From Pelecanus crispus (Eukaryota; Chordata; Aves; Pelecaniformes; Pelecanidae), in the NCBI RefSeq assembly GCF_030463565.1, contig NC_134649.1:34435044-34499043 (forward strand): a stretch of DNA of 64,000 nt, written 5' to 3'. Of the stretch, positions 14,601 through 26,600 are shown in pieces. Position numbers and translations under genes: made by a program. Positions within the stretch are counted from its first letter, which is position 1; each line of letters opens with the position of its first letter. Under the pieces are notes generated by a model that did not search any database, was not told the DNA's origin, and saw only the letters and a program-made list of their open reading frames with translations.

Positions 14601-17600
14601 AGCCAAGACCACCAGAGTTCTCTCCCAGTCCAGGATTAATGGCCCAGTCCAACCAAAGTGGACACCACTTCTATGGCAGGGAGGAGGCATCCCTTTGACC
14701 TACTCCTTTGCATAGGGCAGCTCCATCAGTGGTCCCTTAGAGGAAGCTGACACCTGCTTCTCCAGCTCCTCCACCACCTCTCTCAGCCGATCCTCATCAC
14801 AGTAAAAATACACATAAAGGTTGCGCTCTGTCTGCAGGATAGGGCTCTCCAGAGATCTGCGCTTGACATTCAAGTCACTCAGGAGGTCTGTCAGCGTTTG
14901 GTAGAGGTTGTCCTGCATGGTGATCAGTTGCTGCATCAGCTCGGTAATCTTCTGAGGGGCAGAGCACAAATACACGTAAACATGCAGAAAGAGGGGGATT
15001 TACTCACACCTATGGAACAGCTCAGCCCACCAGAAACAAACTAACCACCTGGCTCTGGCCTCCAAACACCGTCCAAGGAACAGAAGTATCTTACTGGACC
15101 ACCTTGGCTAAGGCACCCCAATCTCTGTACTTAACAGCACATGTGAAACAGAATCACCTTTGTCCCTCAGCCAGCCACTGCCTCACTGGATAGCTTTTGG
15201 GACAAGGCAAGGATGAGGCCAACCTCCTCTCCCTCTGTGGGCTGAGAGGCAGTAAACTCTCCCCCCTGCACTCAGGGAGGATGGCACAGAGGGCTCTGAT
15301 TCACAGCCCTGTGCCACCCAGCAAAGACCCAGTGGAGCAGGAGTACTTGCTTACCGGAGAGGAGAGCTGCAGCTGGTTGGAGCTGTTGTACAGCAGCCGG
15401 TAGCGCACCTCTGTGGAGGACTCCAGGGCAGGGAGCTGGGACATAGGAGCTGCCATCTGTGTTTCCAGCACCCTCTGGTCCTGAACCAACTGGGAGCACT
15501 GGGCTGCTATGGCCTTATAGCTGCAGAAGAGCTGCCTCTCCCGATCTTCCCCCACCAGCATGTCCCAGAGTCTGCAAGAGGGGACAGCCAACCAGAGGTG
15601 TGAGCAGTGTGCCAGCACTGATGAAGAATAGGGCTCAGGGGACATTGTGCAGCTGTGGGACTGGGATGCAAGCAGCTGTGGGGCAACAACAAGAGGACAG
15701 CCACTCCTGGTGAGCAGCCCATGTCCTGGAGGTCTGAGAAGAGCACCATAAAGGACCAGGCTGGCTCAAGAGCCATTCAGGGACTCCTTGCTGGCAGACA
15801 CCAGCACCAGCTGCTCCAGAGCTGTGCAGGGAAGACTGAGAAGCCCCTGTCAGTGCAGGACACCCAACCAGAGAAAGCTCTTGCTCCAAGCAGTTCGTGC
15901 TTCCTTCTGGCCCAGCTCTCTTTCTCCATGACTGAAGACTTGCCCCTACACTCTCCACCCTCACATCCTAGGAAAACCTCTGTTCTCATTCCCTTCTCCA
16001 AGCCCATGCTTTGCTGCATCAGCACTAGCCAGCCAGGAAGAAGCAGATACCATCTTCTGGGGAATTTCACACCACCACGGAGTCAGGGTGGCTCTGCACT
16101 GGCAGAAGAGCACTGCTAGACTGCCTGGTAGCTTGGGTCTGCTGCATGCCTCTCCCATTCCCTTGCCACCCCCTCCACATCTAGGTTGTTCCTCATGCAC
16201 ACACACACCCCGAGGCTCTTACCGTACAGCAGAGAGGTCTTTGGGGTCTATCCATGTGCATGGACAACCCTCCTGGGAGGAGCTGGCATCTTTGAAGTAG
16301 TCATGCTGCTCCTGCAGCCTGGTCTGGGCTTCCCTCATGGCAGTTTCCATCTCCCGCAGCCAAGCAGCCTTCTGGTCCATTTCCTTTTTCTCCCGTTTCA
16401 GCTGGAGCTCTAGCAGATCCAGGCGGCTGTGCTGGTTTGCCAGCCATGCAGCCACCTCCTCCTGCCTCCTGGCAATGTACTGCAGATGGGCAGCTTCCAG
16501 GCTGAGCTGCCTCTGCAGGATGGGCAGGCAAGAGCAGCAGGCCTCTGCCTTCAGGAGGGGTGGCAGCTGGTGGGTCAGGGTCTGCGTGATGTCGCAACGC
16601 AGGGTGTGAAGCTGCTTCTGAAGCATGGCAGCCTGACTCCAGAGTTCTGCCTTGACTACATGCTGTGCAGGTAGAAGACAAGACAAGCTGGTGTCAGGGT
16701 GCACCACTAGCACTGCCTGGCTCTGCCACGCCCTGCTGACATGTCAGCTGCGCTCCAAAATTCAACAGAAGGGACTGCCCACAGCACAGGCAGCCCCTGC
16801 CACAAAGGATGGTGGAGGAAAGGGAGCACTGCCCCTACCTGATTCTCCTCGAGAGCTTCCATAGTCCTCTGGGCCCACTCCAGTGCAGCACAGTTGCCTT
16901 CCACTTTTGCTGACATGACTATAACCTCCCTTTGGGCACAGATACGTGCTTTCTCTATTTGGTTCAGCTCTTTCCAGTAGCTGTCTTGGTCCTCCAGTAG
17001 CTCATCTCCATCAGTCCCAACACTTTTTGGCATTGTTTGCTTGGCGTCTGTTCTTTCTGTGGCTTCCTGGCTGCCATCTCTCTCCTCCTCATTCCCCATA
17101 CTCAACACCTCTCTCCCATTCCTCCCCTCCACTAGAAGCTCTGCCCTCGAGCCTTGGACCAGTATTCCCTGACTTGCTGGTGCCACCCCCCATGGTGTCT
17201 TTGAACACTCTGGATAAGGAGCTCCGCTTCTTCCTTCTGGTATTTCCCAGTCTGAGTCCATCTGTGTCCCAGCCTCCAACCTTTCCTTCAGGCTACTCTC
17301 TCTCTGTGCACTTGCTCCCTGAACATCTGGAGCCTGGACACGCCCTGGTAGGGTCTGCTGGATGAACCTCTCAAACACATTGGTGGCCTGTTGTTCTAGC
17401 TCCACGTAAGGGCCGAGATCCATCTCACACAGCAGTGCCAGCGGCCGGCCTTTCCCCATGTTCCCATGCCACTCTGCCAGCTGCTTTGCAGCCTCACTGA
17501 TCTGGCTCAGGACAGCACTGGTTTGTAAGATCTCCGCTTCCAGGTCCATCTGAGCCTTCCTCAAGTCCTGCTTCACTGCCTTCTCCTTCTCCTCCAAATA

Positions 17601-20600
17601 CCTCAGCTCCCACTGCAGGTTGGCTGCCCAAACCTGCAGCTTGTTGTGCCGCCAGAGCTGACGGTCATGATAGTCCTTCAGCTCCTGAAGCTCCTGCTGC
17701 AGGGCCTCCAGAGAGGGACCCTCATCTTCCGGTATAATGCTTGGGAGCTGTGGGATCTGGCGGCACATCTGCAATGCCTGCTCGAGGGCATCGCCTTCCA
17801 GGATGGGTTTGCCTGCAGCCAGCAGGGCATCGGTAGGCCTCTACCTCAGCTGGGCTCAGCACATTCTCCTCACTCACCATGCTGCAGAACCACTCAAGGA
17901 ACTGCTTTGTCTGAGGGCAGTCAAAGAGTCAGTCAAAGTCCTTCTCACAGAGGGTGTCTGCATGGGAGTAGACCAGCCTCAGCGTTGCCACAAACCCTGC
18001 CCCTCTGTTGACTGTGTCCAGTGGGAAGACCTGGGAGTATCTTCGGCTGAACATGGCAAGGATGGTCAGCACTAGAAGGGAAAAACCAGGAGTCATCCTT
18101 AAGGGTCCTGACACCCACAGCCATCTCAAGGGCGCCACAACAGCACTCCTAGCTGCCTGCTTGAGGAGAGACTCAAGCAGTCCCTCCGCAAGTGCTGCAG
18201 ACCAGCTCATGGGGTGCAGCATGCTATGGTGGGGTACAAGACAAACAAGAGCCCACAGAGCAAGGGACAAAGCCTGCCCATGCCCCATTTCCTTATAGCC
18301 TCCTCCCCAGGGCCATACAGATCTAGCTCCTTTGCTACGACATCTTCAGTCTGTAAGATATACCTATCAGAGCATGAGGGCAGGCTTTTTCAGCCTACCT
18401 ATAGTTTGCTCCATGCCCTTTCTGGTAACCAGCTTTCCCTTCAAATACCTCTCTCCTTACTGCCTGTGCACTGCATCCTCTAAATGTCCTGCCTCTGGTC
18501 CCAGTCTCCTCTAGGCCAGCTGAGGGATGAGCACCCTATCTCACTGAGAACCAGGCTAACCCACTGTCTCCATTTGGGTTTTGAAGGTACGAGCAATGCA
18601 GCGGCCTCCCCTCGGTGTGAAGATGGTGATTGAAGCAGTCTGCATTATGAAAGGAATCAAGCCGAAAAGGGTGGCAGGAGAAAAGCTAGGCTCCAAGGTG
18701 GATGACTACTGGGAGCCAGGCAGGGGCCTTCTCCAGGACCCAGGGAAGTTCCTGGACAGCCTGTTTAAGTATGATAAGGTAAGTGCTGGCAGAGGGAGGC
18801 TGTGACCAGGGGTCAGGTATTGCCTCACAGAGATCCTTCTCACAGCAGTGAAGCTTAAAGCTCCTTGTGGGCTCCACCCTTCAGCACCACAGAGGATGAG
18901 GACATATTTGGCCTGGAAGTCTTTGTGTCAGCTGGCTGCACTTCATTGCCTTGGGCAATGGGACCCAGACACACAGGTGTTCCCCTTCTGTCCCTCTACT
19001 CTTCCCATGTGAAGGAGCTGGATGGAAGTGGTATGGGAAGGGATTTACCCAATCCCACAGCTGTGCCTCCCAGGCCTCAACACACGGTAATTTGATTCCT
19101 CTTGCTCCAGTGCAATGCCTTAACCACCCTGCCAGGTCCTGGGGCAGGCTGCCGCCACTGAGGGAAGCCCTTTGAGACCCTCCTCAGTCAGATCTCTAGC
19201 ACCCTCATCACCAATCTCCTTTCTCTCCCACCATTCCTTGCAGGACAATATTGCAGACAATGTGATCAGGGCCATCCAGCCCTACATTGACAGTGAGGAG
19301 TTTCAGCCAGCTGCTATTGCCAAGGTCTCCAAAGCTTGCACCTCCATCTGCCAGTGGGTGCGTGCCATGCACAAGTACCATTTTGTGGCCAAGGTTGTGG
19401 AGCCCAAGCGGGTAAGAGGCAATGTGACCCAGTTGCTCTAGGTGTTAGGGAACACATTACTAGCAGCCCCCTTCTGCAGGAGATGTCGAGAGTCACCATG
19501 GTGAGGTCAGGACGTAATGTTCAGACCAAGCCTTAGCAGAGCCAAAGCTTCAAAACCCATTAACATAATAAAGTAGAAGAAATCAGCCTACAATATGCTG
19601 GGGCAGAAGTGATACTTTGTTCTTAGTGCTGAGTTCCTGGTTCAGCAGAAACTGTACTTGCAGAAGCATTCCCATATCTCACTAGTGTTTCAGTCTTAAT
19701 CCTCTCCAGGCCTAGCTATTTCTTTATTATTTTGGGGGAAGCAGAGGAACCTTTCCTCCTGTTCGCCAGTGGGCCACATCCTGAGCTTGCGTAAGCTGGC
19801 ACAGGCTCTTGGCTTTTTAGAGCTATGCAGAAATGCCCTCCTCACCCCTAGTTTTATTCCTGGGCTTGCAGAACATCCCCCTGGAGTTAGACAGGTCAAC
19901 CTTTGTCATACAGGGAAGGATCTCAGTATCAGCTAGTGCTTTTATGCAAAGCCAACTCTTGCTCCAAGGTCTCTGGCTTTTTGGGGAAGAGCCTAGCCAC
20001 ATGCCCAACATATCCACTGTTTCCTTGTGCATCTCCCCAGAAAGCATTGCGGGAGGCCGAAGAGGACCTGCGTGCCACTCAGCAGGTCCTTGAGGAAGCT
20101 AAGGAACGCCTGAGGGAGGTTGAAGGTGGCATTGCCATGCTGCAAGCCAAGTACAAGATCTGCATAGCCAAGAAGGAGGAGTTGGAGATGAAGTGTGAGC
20201 AGTGTCAGCAGAGACTGGGCCGTGCTGATATGGTAAGGGACAGAGCTGGGTTCTGCCTGCTTACATGAGACAACCTGATTTCAGGTCAAGGAGCACAGCA
20301 GTGAAAAAAATCTATGTGCCTGCAACTCACAACAATCCTAGGTTGAAGCTGCCTGGCCAGATCTCAGCAGCACAACAGGACTGGGGAAGCTAAGCTAACC
20401 AGGCACTGTTGTGAACAGCTGCTGTCCTCCTGTGCACAGCTTCTTCAGCCAGCAACGGGTCTCTAGGACAGCTGAGAGCAGCCCAGTAATCCCAGGATTA
20501 AGGACTCAAAGCTGGGGACAGAATTCAGGGTATGGCAGGGGCCACCCTGCAGCCTCTGGTCACAAAGTCACCTGCAGCATTACCCAAAGAACAGCAGATC

Positions 20601-23600
20601 CAGGACACAAGGTTAGACCACACAGCAGCTCTCATGTGTGCAACTTAATCCCACAGCTCATAAACAGCCTGGCTGATGAGAAGGTGCGCTGGCAGGACAC
20701 TGTAGAGAAACTGGATTGCAAGATCAACAACATCACTGGGGACATGCTGGTTGCAGCTGGCTTTGTGGCCTATCTGGGCCCTTTTACAGTAAGTGTGCAA
20801 TGCGCCCTGTGATGGGTTTGGTTAGCTGCTCGGCTCTCCTGGCTTCTTGACGGCCAGATCACTGGGAGATCTTGCTGGCCAGATCACTGGGAGAAAGGAA
20901 TAGGGAAAAATGGTGCAAGATCCCTCCTGGATCTCTCTCTGTTTGTGCCAGAGGCTGCACAGGGTCCCATTTGAATGGAAACAAGAGGGTTTAAATGTTC
21001 ACAGCAGACTAGCTGCAACTAAAAGAAAGGCTATGATGGTGCTTCTTGTGGCAGGGACACTACCGTGTAGCACTGTGCAAGGAGTGGCTGAGGCAGCTGT
21101 CAGAAAACAACATTCCTCACACCACGGAGCCAAACCTGATCAGCACCCTTGGAGACCCAGTGGAAATCAGCTCCTGGCAGGCAAGTTGCAGAAAAACCCA
21201 ACACTTCAGGCTGAAGGTGCCTCAGGCAAAGGCTAGAACACTCAGCTCACCACTCACTAGGATCACCTGCACCAAAGGACAGACCCCAAGCCAAACAGCT
21301 CAATAACAACCAAGCACACCCACACTGCAGAGCTGGAATTGCTGCCGGGGTTCCTTGCGCCATGAGCAGGAGAGGACCTGGCAGCATCCAGGGCAGCAGC
21401 CTCAACTCATAATACTTCCCCTTCACAAACCACAGGCTTAGAGCAAAGCCCTGCCCATAGCCTAACTCTGCCAGCACAGCTCTGTCCTGTGGCTCAGCGC
21501 TTCAGGCAGAGCTGCAGCTCTGGGCTCAGCTTCTGTTAGAGGTACCCTCACCACCATCCACCACACTGGGAACACACAGGGGCCAGGGCAGGAAGGTCTT
21601 CTCTCTGGTCAGCTGTGTTGTGCTACCAGGTATTCCCAACAGCTTTTTCTACCCCATTAGATTGCTGGTTTACCCAACGATACCCTGTCTGTGGAGAATG
21701 GGGTAATAACACAATTCTCCCAGCGCTGGACTCACTACATAGATCCCCAAGGACAAGCAAACAAGTGGATCAAGAATCTGGTAAGAGCTGTGGGGAGGAA
21801 AGCCAAGTCTGCCAGGATAGGGGAAGCAGCTTTCTGTTACAAGCTGGACAGAGCGGCTTTGGGCTCCAGAGCTGCAAGACCCCACACTGTCCTGTCCTGT
21901 CCCAGCCTCCCCAGCACCAGACAGGCTCCATATTCATCACAGGTAGATGTCCCAGCTTGGGGAAATCAGCACAGGGCAGGAGGGGCCCTGCTGTAAGCAA
22001 ACGAGGCATCAGATTCCCACTCTGGCTCTCCACTAGCATTCTGGGGGCCTTACATCCTTCACCACACCCAAAACCATGCAGAACAACACTAGCATCTCCT
22101 ATAACAGCCTCTAGGGTCCCTGGGACAAAAGGGATCAGGGTAGCATTACCTGGCTAGTGAGCACAGCCCTCACTGCCAGGGGACTAGGAACACAATCCAT
22201 CACCTCTTCTCTTCCCCCAGAGAGGCACCCACTGCCCTTTTGAAGGCTCAGGGGGGAGGCTCAGACAGCTGCTCCTGTTTTGCTCCCCGAGGGCTTTTCC
22301 CACGCACCTGCTCTCACTTTGCAGGCAAATGAGCTCTGAGTTACCAGTGTGGGGCTCTGCAGGGGTATGGCTCTTTGAAGGAGGTTCTCCCTGTTCCTCG
22401 CCTTTCCTGCTGCCTCATTGAACTGTCTCTAGTGCCTAGTGACATGGACTAAACTTGCCAAAATAGCCAAAAACTAGCCGAGCAAGAAAAGATATTATTT
22501 CTGCTGCTCCGGCAAGCTAAGTCAGCCTAGTGAGAGGTGTACCATGCACCAGAGCTGGATGTGAAGGTGGGCAGGACACCGCAGGGACCCTACCCTCCCT
22601 TGCTCCCTTTCAGGAGAAGGTGAACGGTCTGGAGGTGGCCAGACTGGGCGACCGGGACTTCCTCTGCAGTCTGGAAAATGCTATTACCTTCGGGAAGCCC
22701 TTCCTGCTGGAGAATGTCGGCGAGGAGTTGGATCCAGCCCTTGAGCCTGTCCTGCTGAAACAGGTCCTATGTCTCGCCTTGGCAAGGAGGGGCAGTGGCT
22801 GGGCTGTAAGGGGGCATCTGGCCAGGATGCAGTGGGATGTGGTGGGTTTGTAGGTCTCTCTGGGCAGGCAGCATTCACATGGATGCTGCCTGTTCTGTGC
22901 TCGCATGTCTTGGCTAGGGCTCCAACATGTTGGCAGCCTCCTGCACAACCCAGTCTCCTGCCAGCAGGCATCTTTGCCTGGGAGGCAGGGCCATGGAATA
23001 CAGTTGCTCTATTCAGGTTCAGGCCTTCAGGTCTGCCCGGTGGCTTTGAGCTCCTCTGCCCAGAGAGCCTTCAGACTCTCTCCCACTGCAGAGCCCAGGG
23101 CACAGCAGTATGCCTTCCCTCACAAGAGGTAGCTGTCCTAGCCTTCCTGTATTTGTCCCTCTCCGGTGCAGACCTACAAACAGCAAGGCAACACTGTGCT
23201 GAAGCTGGGGGATACAGTGATCCCCTACCATGAGGGTTTCAAGATGTACATCACTACCAACATGCCCAACCCTCACTACAGCCCTGAGGTCGCCACGAAG
23301 CTTACCCTCATCAACTTCACCCTCTCACCCAGGTACCTGCTTACCCCATTAGTTGCCCATGCTGCTCAGCCTCATTCCTCACAGTCCTCAAACCCTCGGT
23401 CCTGTTGCCCCCACCCTCACTTCCATGGCTTTTGTTGTAGTGGCTTGGAAGACCAGCTGCTGGGACAAGTGGTGGCTGCAGAGCGGCCTGACTTAGAAGA
23501 AGCTAGAAACCAGCTAATTATTAGCAATGCCAAGATGCATCAAGAGCTGAAGGAGATAGAAGACCAGATCCTGTATCGGCTCAGCACTTCTGAAGGAAAC

Positions 23601-26600
23601 CCTGTAGATGACTTGGAGCTCATCAAAGTGCTGGAGGCATCCAAGCTCAAGGCAGGAGAGATCCAGGTCAGAGGTGGAGGTGCTCTCCCCCTGCAGCTGT
23701 GCATCCCCTGCCAGCACTGCACTAACCATGATGTCTCTTCTGTCCTCCAGGCCAAGGTAATGGTGGCAGAGCAGACAGAGAAGGACATCAACATCACCCG
23801 TGTCCAGTATGTGCCTGTGGCCGTCCGCTCACAGATCCTCTACTTCTGTGTCTCAGACCTGTCCAATGTGGACCCCATGTACCAGTACTCACTTGAGTGG
23901 TTCCTCAACATCTTCCTAATGGGGATCAGTAACTCCAAGAGAGCAGGTGCCTGCCCAGAACAGCACCCTCCTATCCTTTTCCTCACCCCACATTCCTGGT
24001 CTAGTGGCAGCAGAAGTTAGGACACCTGCAGAGTCAGGGCAAACGTGGCTGCTTGCACTGGCTCTCAGCATGATCCAGAGCTGTCCCTAGTTGTGTCCAG
24101 ACAGCAAGGGAAGATGTGGTCGCAGCCTGCCCTCCATTCTCTTCCCCACTACTTCTCTGCTGCCCTGTCTGACCAGGCGCCATCCTGGAAATGGCGTGGC
24201 TCTGCTTGACACACAGCCACCTCCACGCACAGGTCCTGGCTGCTGCTGCCAGGCTGGGGGGGCATCTTTCCCCACCCAGCAGTGCATGTTAGCCAGGGTG
24301 GGGGTGGCTGGGCCCACCTAGGCTGCCATGGTGCAGTGTGGACTCCCTCCCAGTGCTGGGACAGTGTTTTCTTCTATGTGCTGAGTCTCACAGCCTTGTG
24401 CTTTCACCGGGCTCTCTGTGCCAAGTCTAGATTTGAAAGCAGCAGCTGTTCTTCCTGGGCAGGGTGCGGGTGTGCCCCTGTGACCAGGAACTGACAGCTG
24501 ACATGGAGAGCACCCTCCACGTCACCTGTAGCACCCGCCACCCTTGTCTGGTTGTTGCCTTTTTTTCAGACACCCTGAAGGACCGGATTGTGAACATCAA
24601 CAACTACATCACCTTCAGTCTCTACAGTAATGTGTGCCGTAGCCTCTTTGAGAAGCACAAGCTCATGTTTGCCTTCCTGGTTTGTGTCCGGATTCTGATG
24701 AATGATGGGCAGATTGATATGGTGAGCAAGTCGCCTTAGTCCTTTGATGGGATCCAATCAGGGCAACTCAAGCCCAGCCTGTCCAGCCCCCTAGAATAGC
24801 ATGCCAAGGTGGAAAAGGAGCCCTGTTCCCTGGGGCTGGGGACAGGCTTGGCAAGCTGGTGGCCAAACCTGGGGCCTCTCTCTTCACTCAGATCTCAGAT
24901 CTTTCCCTGTGTCTATATGCAGAGCTGCCTTGCCTGAATCACCTGCAGCTTTTGCCAGTTTGCTGCCAGACTGCTGCAAAAGTTAGCAAGTTCAGAGGGC
25001 GCAGGCAGGGATTAGAAGACAGAGAAAAGCTAGTGGCAGCTGAACAGTGATGTTGATCTCACCAGACCCTCCAGTTCACTTACTCCTCGACACACACACC
25101 TGGCAGCCAGAAAGTTACTACAGGATTTTAGTTGAATATGGCACAAACCCATGTGCCTCAAACCGAGGCAGGTAGGCTATAATCCATGACTGTGTCCTAT
25201 CCTGTTCCCAGGAGGAATGGCGGTACCTGCTGTCAGGAGGGACCATAAAGGAGATGAGGGAGAACCCAGCTCCGACCTGGCTGTATGAGAGAGCATGGGG
25301 AGACATCCTGGCCTTGAGCGACCTGAAGAACTTCTCTGGCTTCGCCAATGATTTTGCAGCCAACCTGGTAGCATTCAGGGCCATTTTTGACAGCCCCAAG
25401 CCTCACAGGCAAGTGCCCTCTGCTTTGTCATCTTAGCTGTACTGCACTGTCATGGTTTAGCCCCAGTCAGCGACTAAGCACCACGCAGCCGCTAGCTCAC
25501 TCCCCCTGCCCCGGTGGGATGGGGGAGAGAATCGGAGGAGTAAGAGTGAGAAACACTCCTGGGTTGAGATAAGAACAGTTTAATAATTGAAATAAAGTAA
25601 AATACTAATGCTAATAGTAACAGTATAATAATGATAATAATAATAATGATATACGAAGCAAGTGATGCACAATGCAATTGCTCACCACCCGCCGACCGAT
25701 ACCCAGACAGTTCCCGAGCAGCGATCGCTGCTCCGTGGCCAACCCCCCCCAGTTTACATACTGAGCATGACGGCATATGGTATGGAATAGCCCTTTGGGC
25801 AGTTTGGATCAACTATTCTGGCTGTGCCCCCTCCCAGTTTCTTGTGCACCTGGCAGAGCATGGGAAGCTGAAAAGTCCTTGACTAGCATAAGCAGTACTT
25901 AGCAACAACTAAAACATCGGTGTGTTATCAACATTCTTCTCCTACTAAATCCAAAACACAGCACTGTGCCTGCTACTAGGAAGAAAATTAACTCTATTCC
26001 AGCCGAAACCAGGACATGCACCCAGCATGTACTGGCGTCCCTGGGAGAGCACGAGGAGCCAATACAGCCACAGTGCCGGCTCTGCTCCCAGTGCAGTGCC
26101 ACACAAGGGAGAGAGTGAGGCATTACCTTGTCTCCTGAAGGGTGGCCCTTGCCTGTGCATGTTGCTTGCCCAAGGCAGAGCTATATGATGCCTTAGCCCA
26201 GCAGTGTTTCGTGCTTCCTCAGTGGAAGCAGCTCTGGCTTTCCTGCTGATGGTTTCAAGGCTGTGGACAACAACCTCAGCCAAGTTACTGGAAGGCCCTT
26301 GTCCCTTCTGAAATCCCAGTGGCTGCCTGCAGGCAACTTGGGTGCTTCTTGGGGAGCTGCAGGATCTGGCATATCCCCTCAAAATGCACCTAATTGCTTT
26401 GCAGAGAGCCCCTGCCTGGGAAGTGGGATGCTGAGCTTGATGCCTTCCAGAAGCTTCTGGTTCTGCGGTGTCTGCGGGGAGATAAGATCACCAACGCCAT
26501 GCAGGACTTTGTGGCGCTGAACCTGGACCGGCACTTCATTGAGCCGCAGGTAACCAGCCAAAATGAAGCACTGGTGGGGACAGGAGTGGAGCAGGAGACC

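Larger units (their letters stand above)
14700..18054 (-). pseudogene. HAUS3: HAUS3-like augmin subunit gene nested antisense in a DNAH1 intron; damaged first exon
   Basis: Four exons on the minus strand: 18054-16839, 16662-16223, 15571-15355 and 14951-14700 (TAG at 14700-14702). All three introns have GT-AG ends and matching phases. The conceptual protein is about 707 residues, against 603 in human HAUS3. N-terminal signature: [13 protein letters not shown], then DFD-stop-LFD where the family has DFDWLF, then [16 protein letters not shown] and [11 protein letters not shown]-terminal signature: [19 protein letters not shown] and [13 protein letters not shown]. The middle is long coiled coil. 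HAUS3 belongs to the augmin complex that recruits gamma-tubulin to spindle microtubules. Damage: TGA at 17929-17931 for the expected Trp, one extra base near 17829-17834, and GTC where the family's start Met would align (the upstream ATG at 18052-18054 is a weak substitute). Because it keeps introns it is not a processed retrocopy. It may be a duplicated pseudogene, or a working gene with assembly errors or a downstream start. Confidence 0.72.
25409..26404 (+). other. DNAH1: GC-AG intron in DNAH1 (third of three), carrying a solo LTR
   Basis: The exon ends ...CAC AG at 25408 and the next exon starts A GAG CCC at 26405, giving Pro-His-Arg-Glu-Pro. The intron starts GCAAGT. The GT within that string would leave the wrong phase. 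A 569-bp LTR begins only 39 bp into the intron. Confidence 0.8.

Noticed and set aside
15655-17365. Plus-strand open frames opposite the HAUS3-like exons
   Set aside because: They are shadows of the minus-strand coiled-coil exons, which have consistent splice sites and family similarity.
25492-25882. Small open frames inside the LTR, considered as retroviral coding remnants
   Set aside because: They lie wholly inside a TG...CA bounded LTR with flanking duplications; no gag, pol or env similarity is present.
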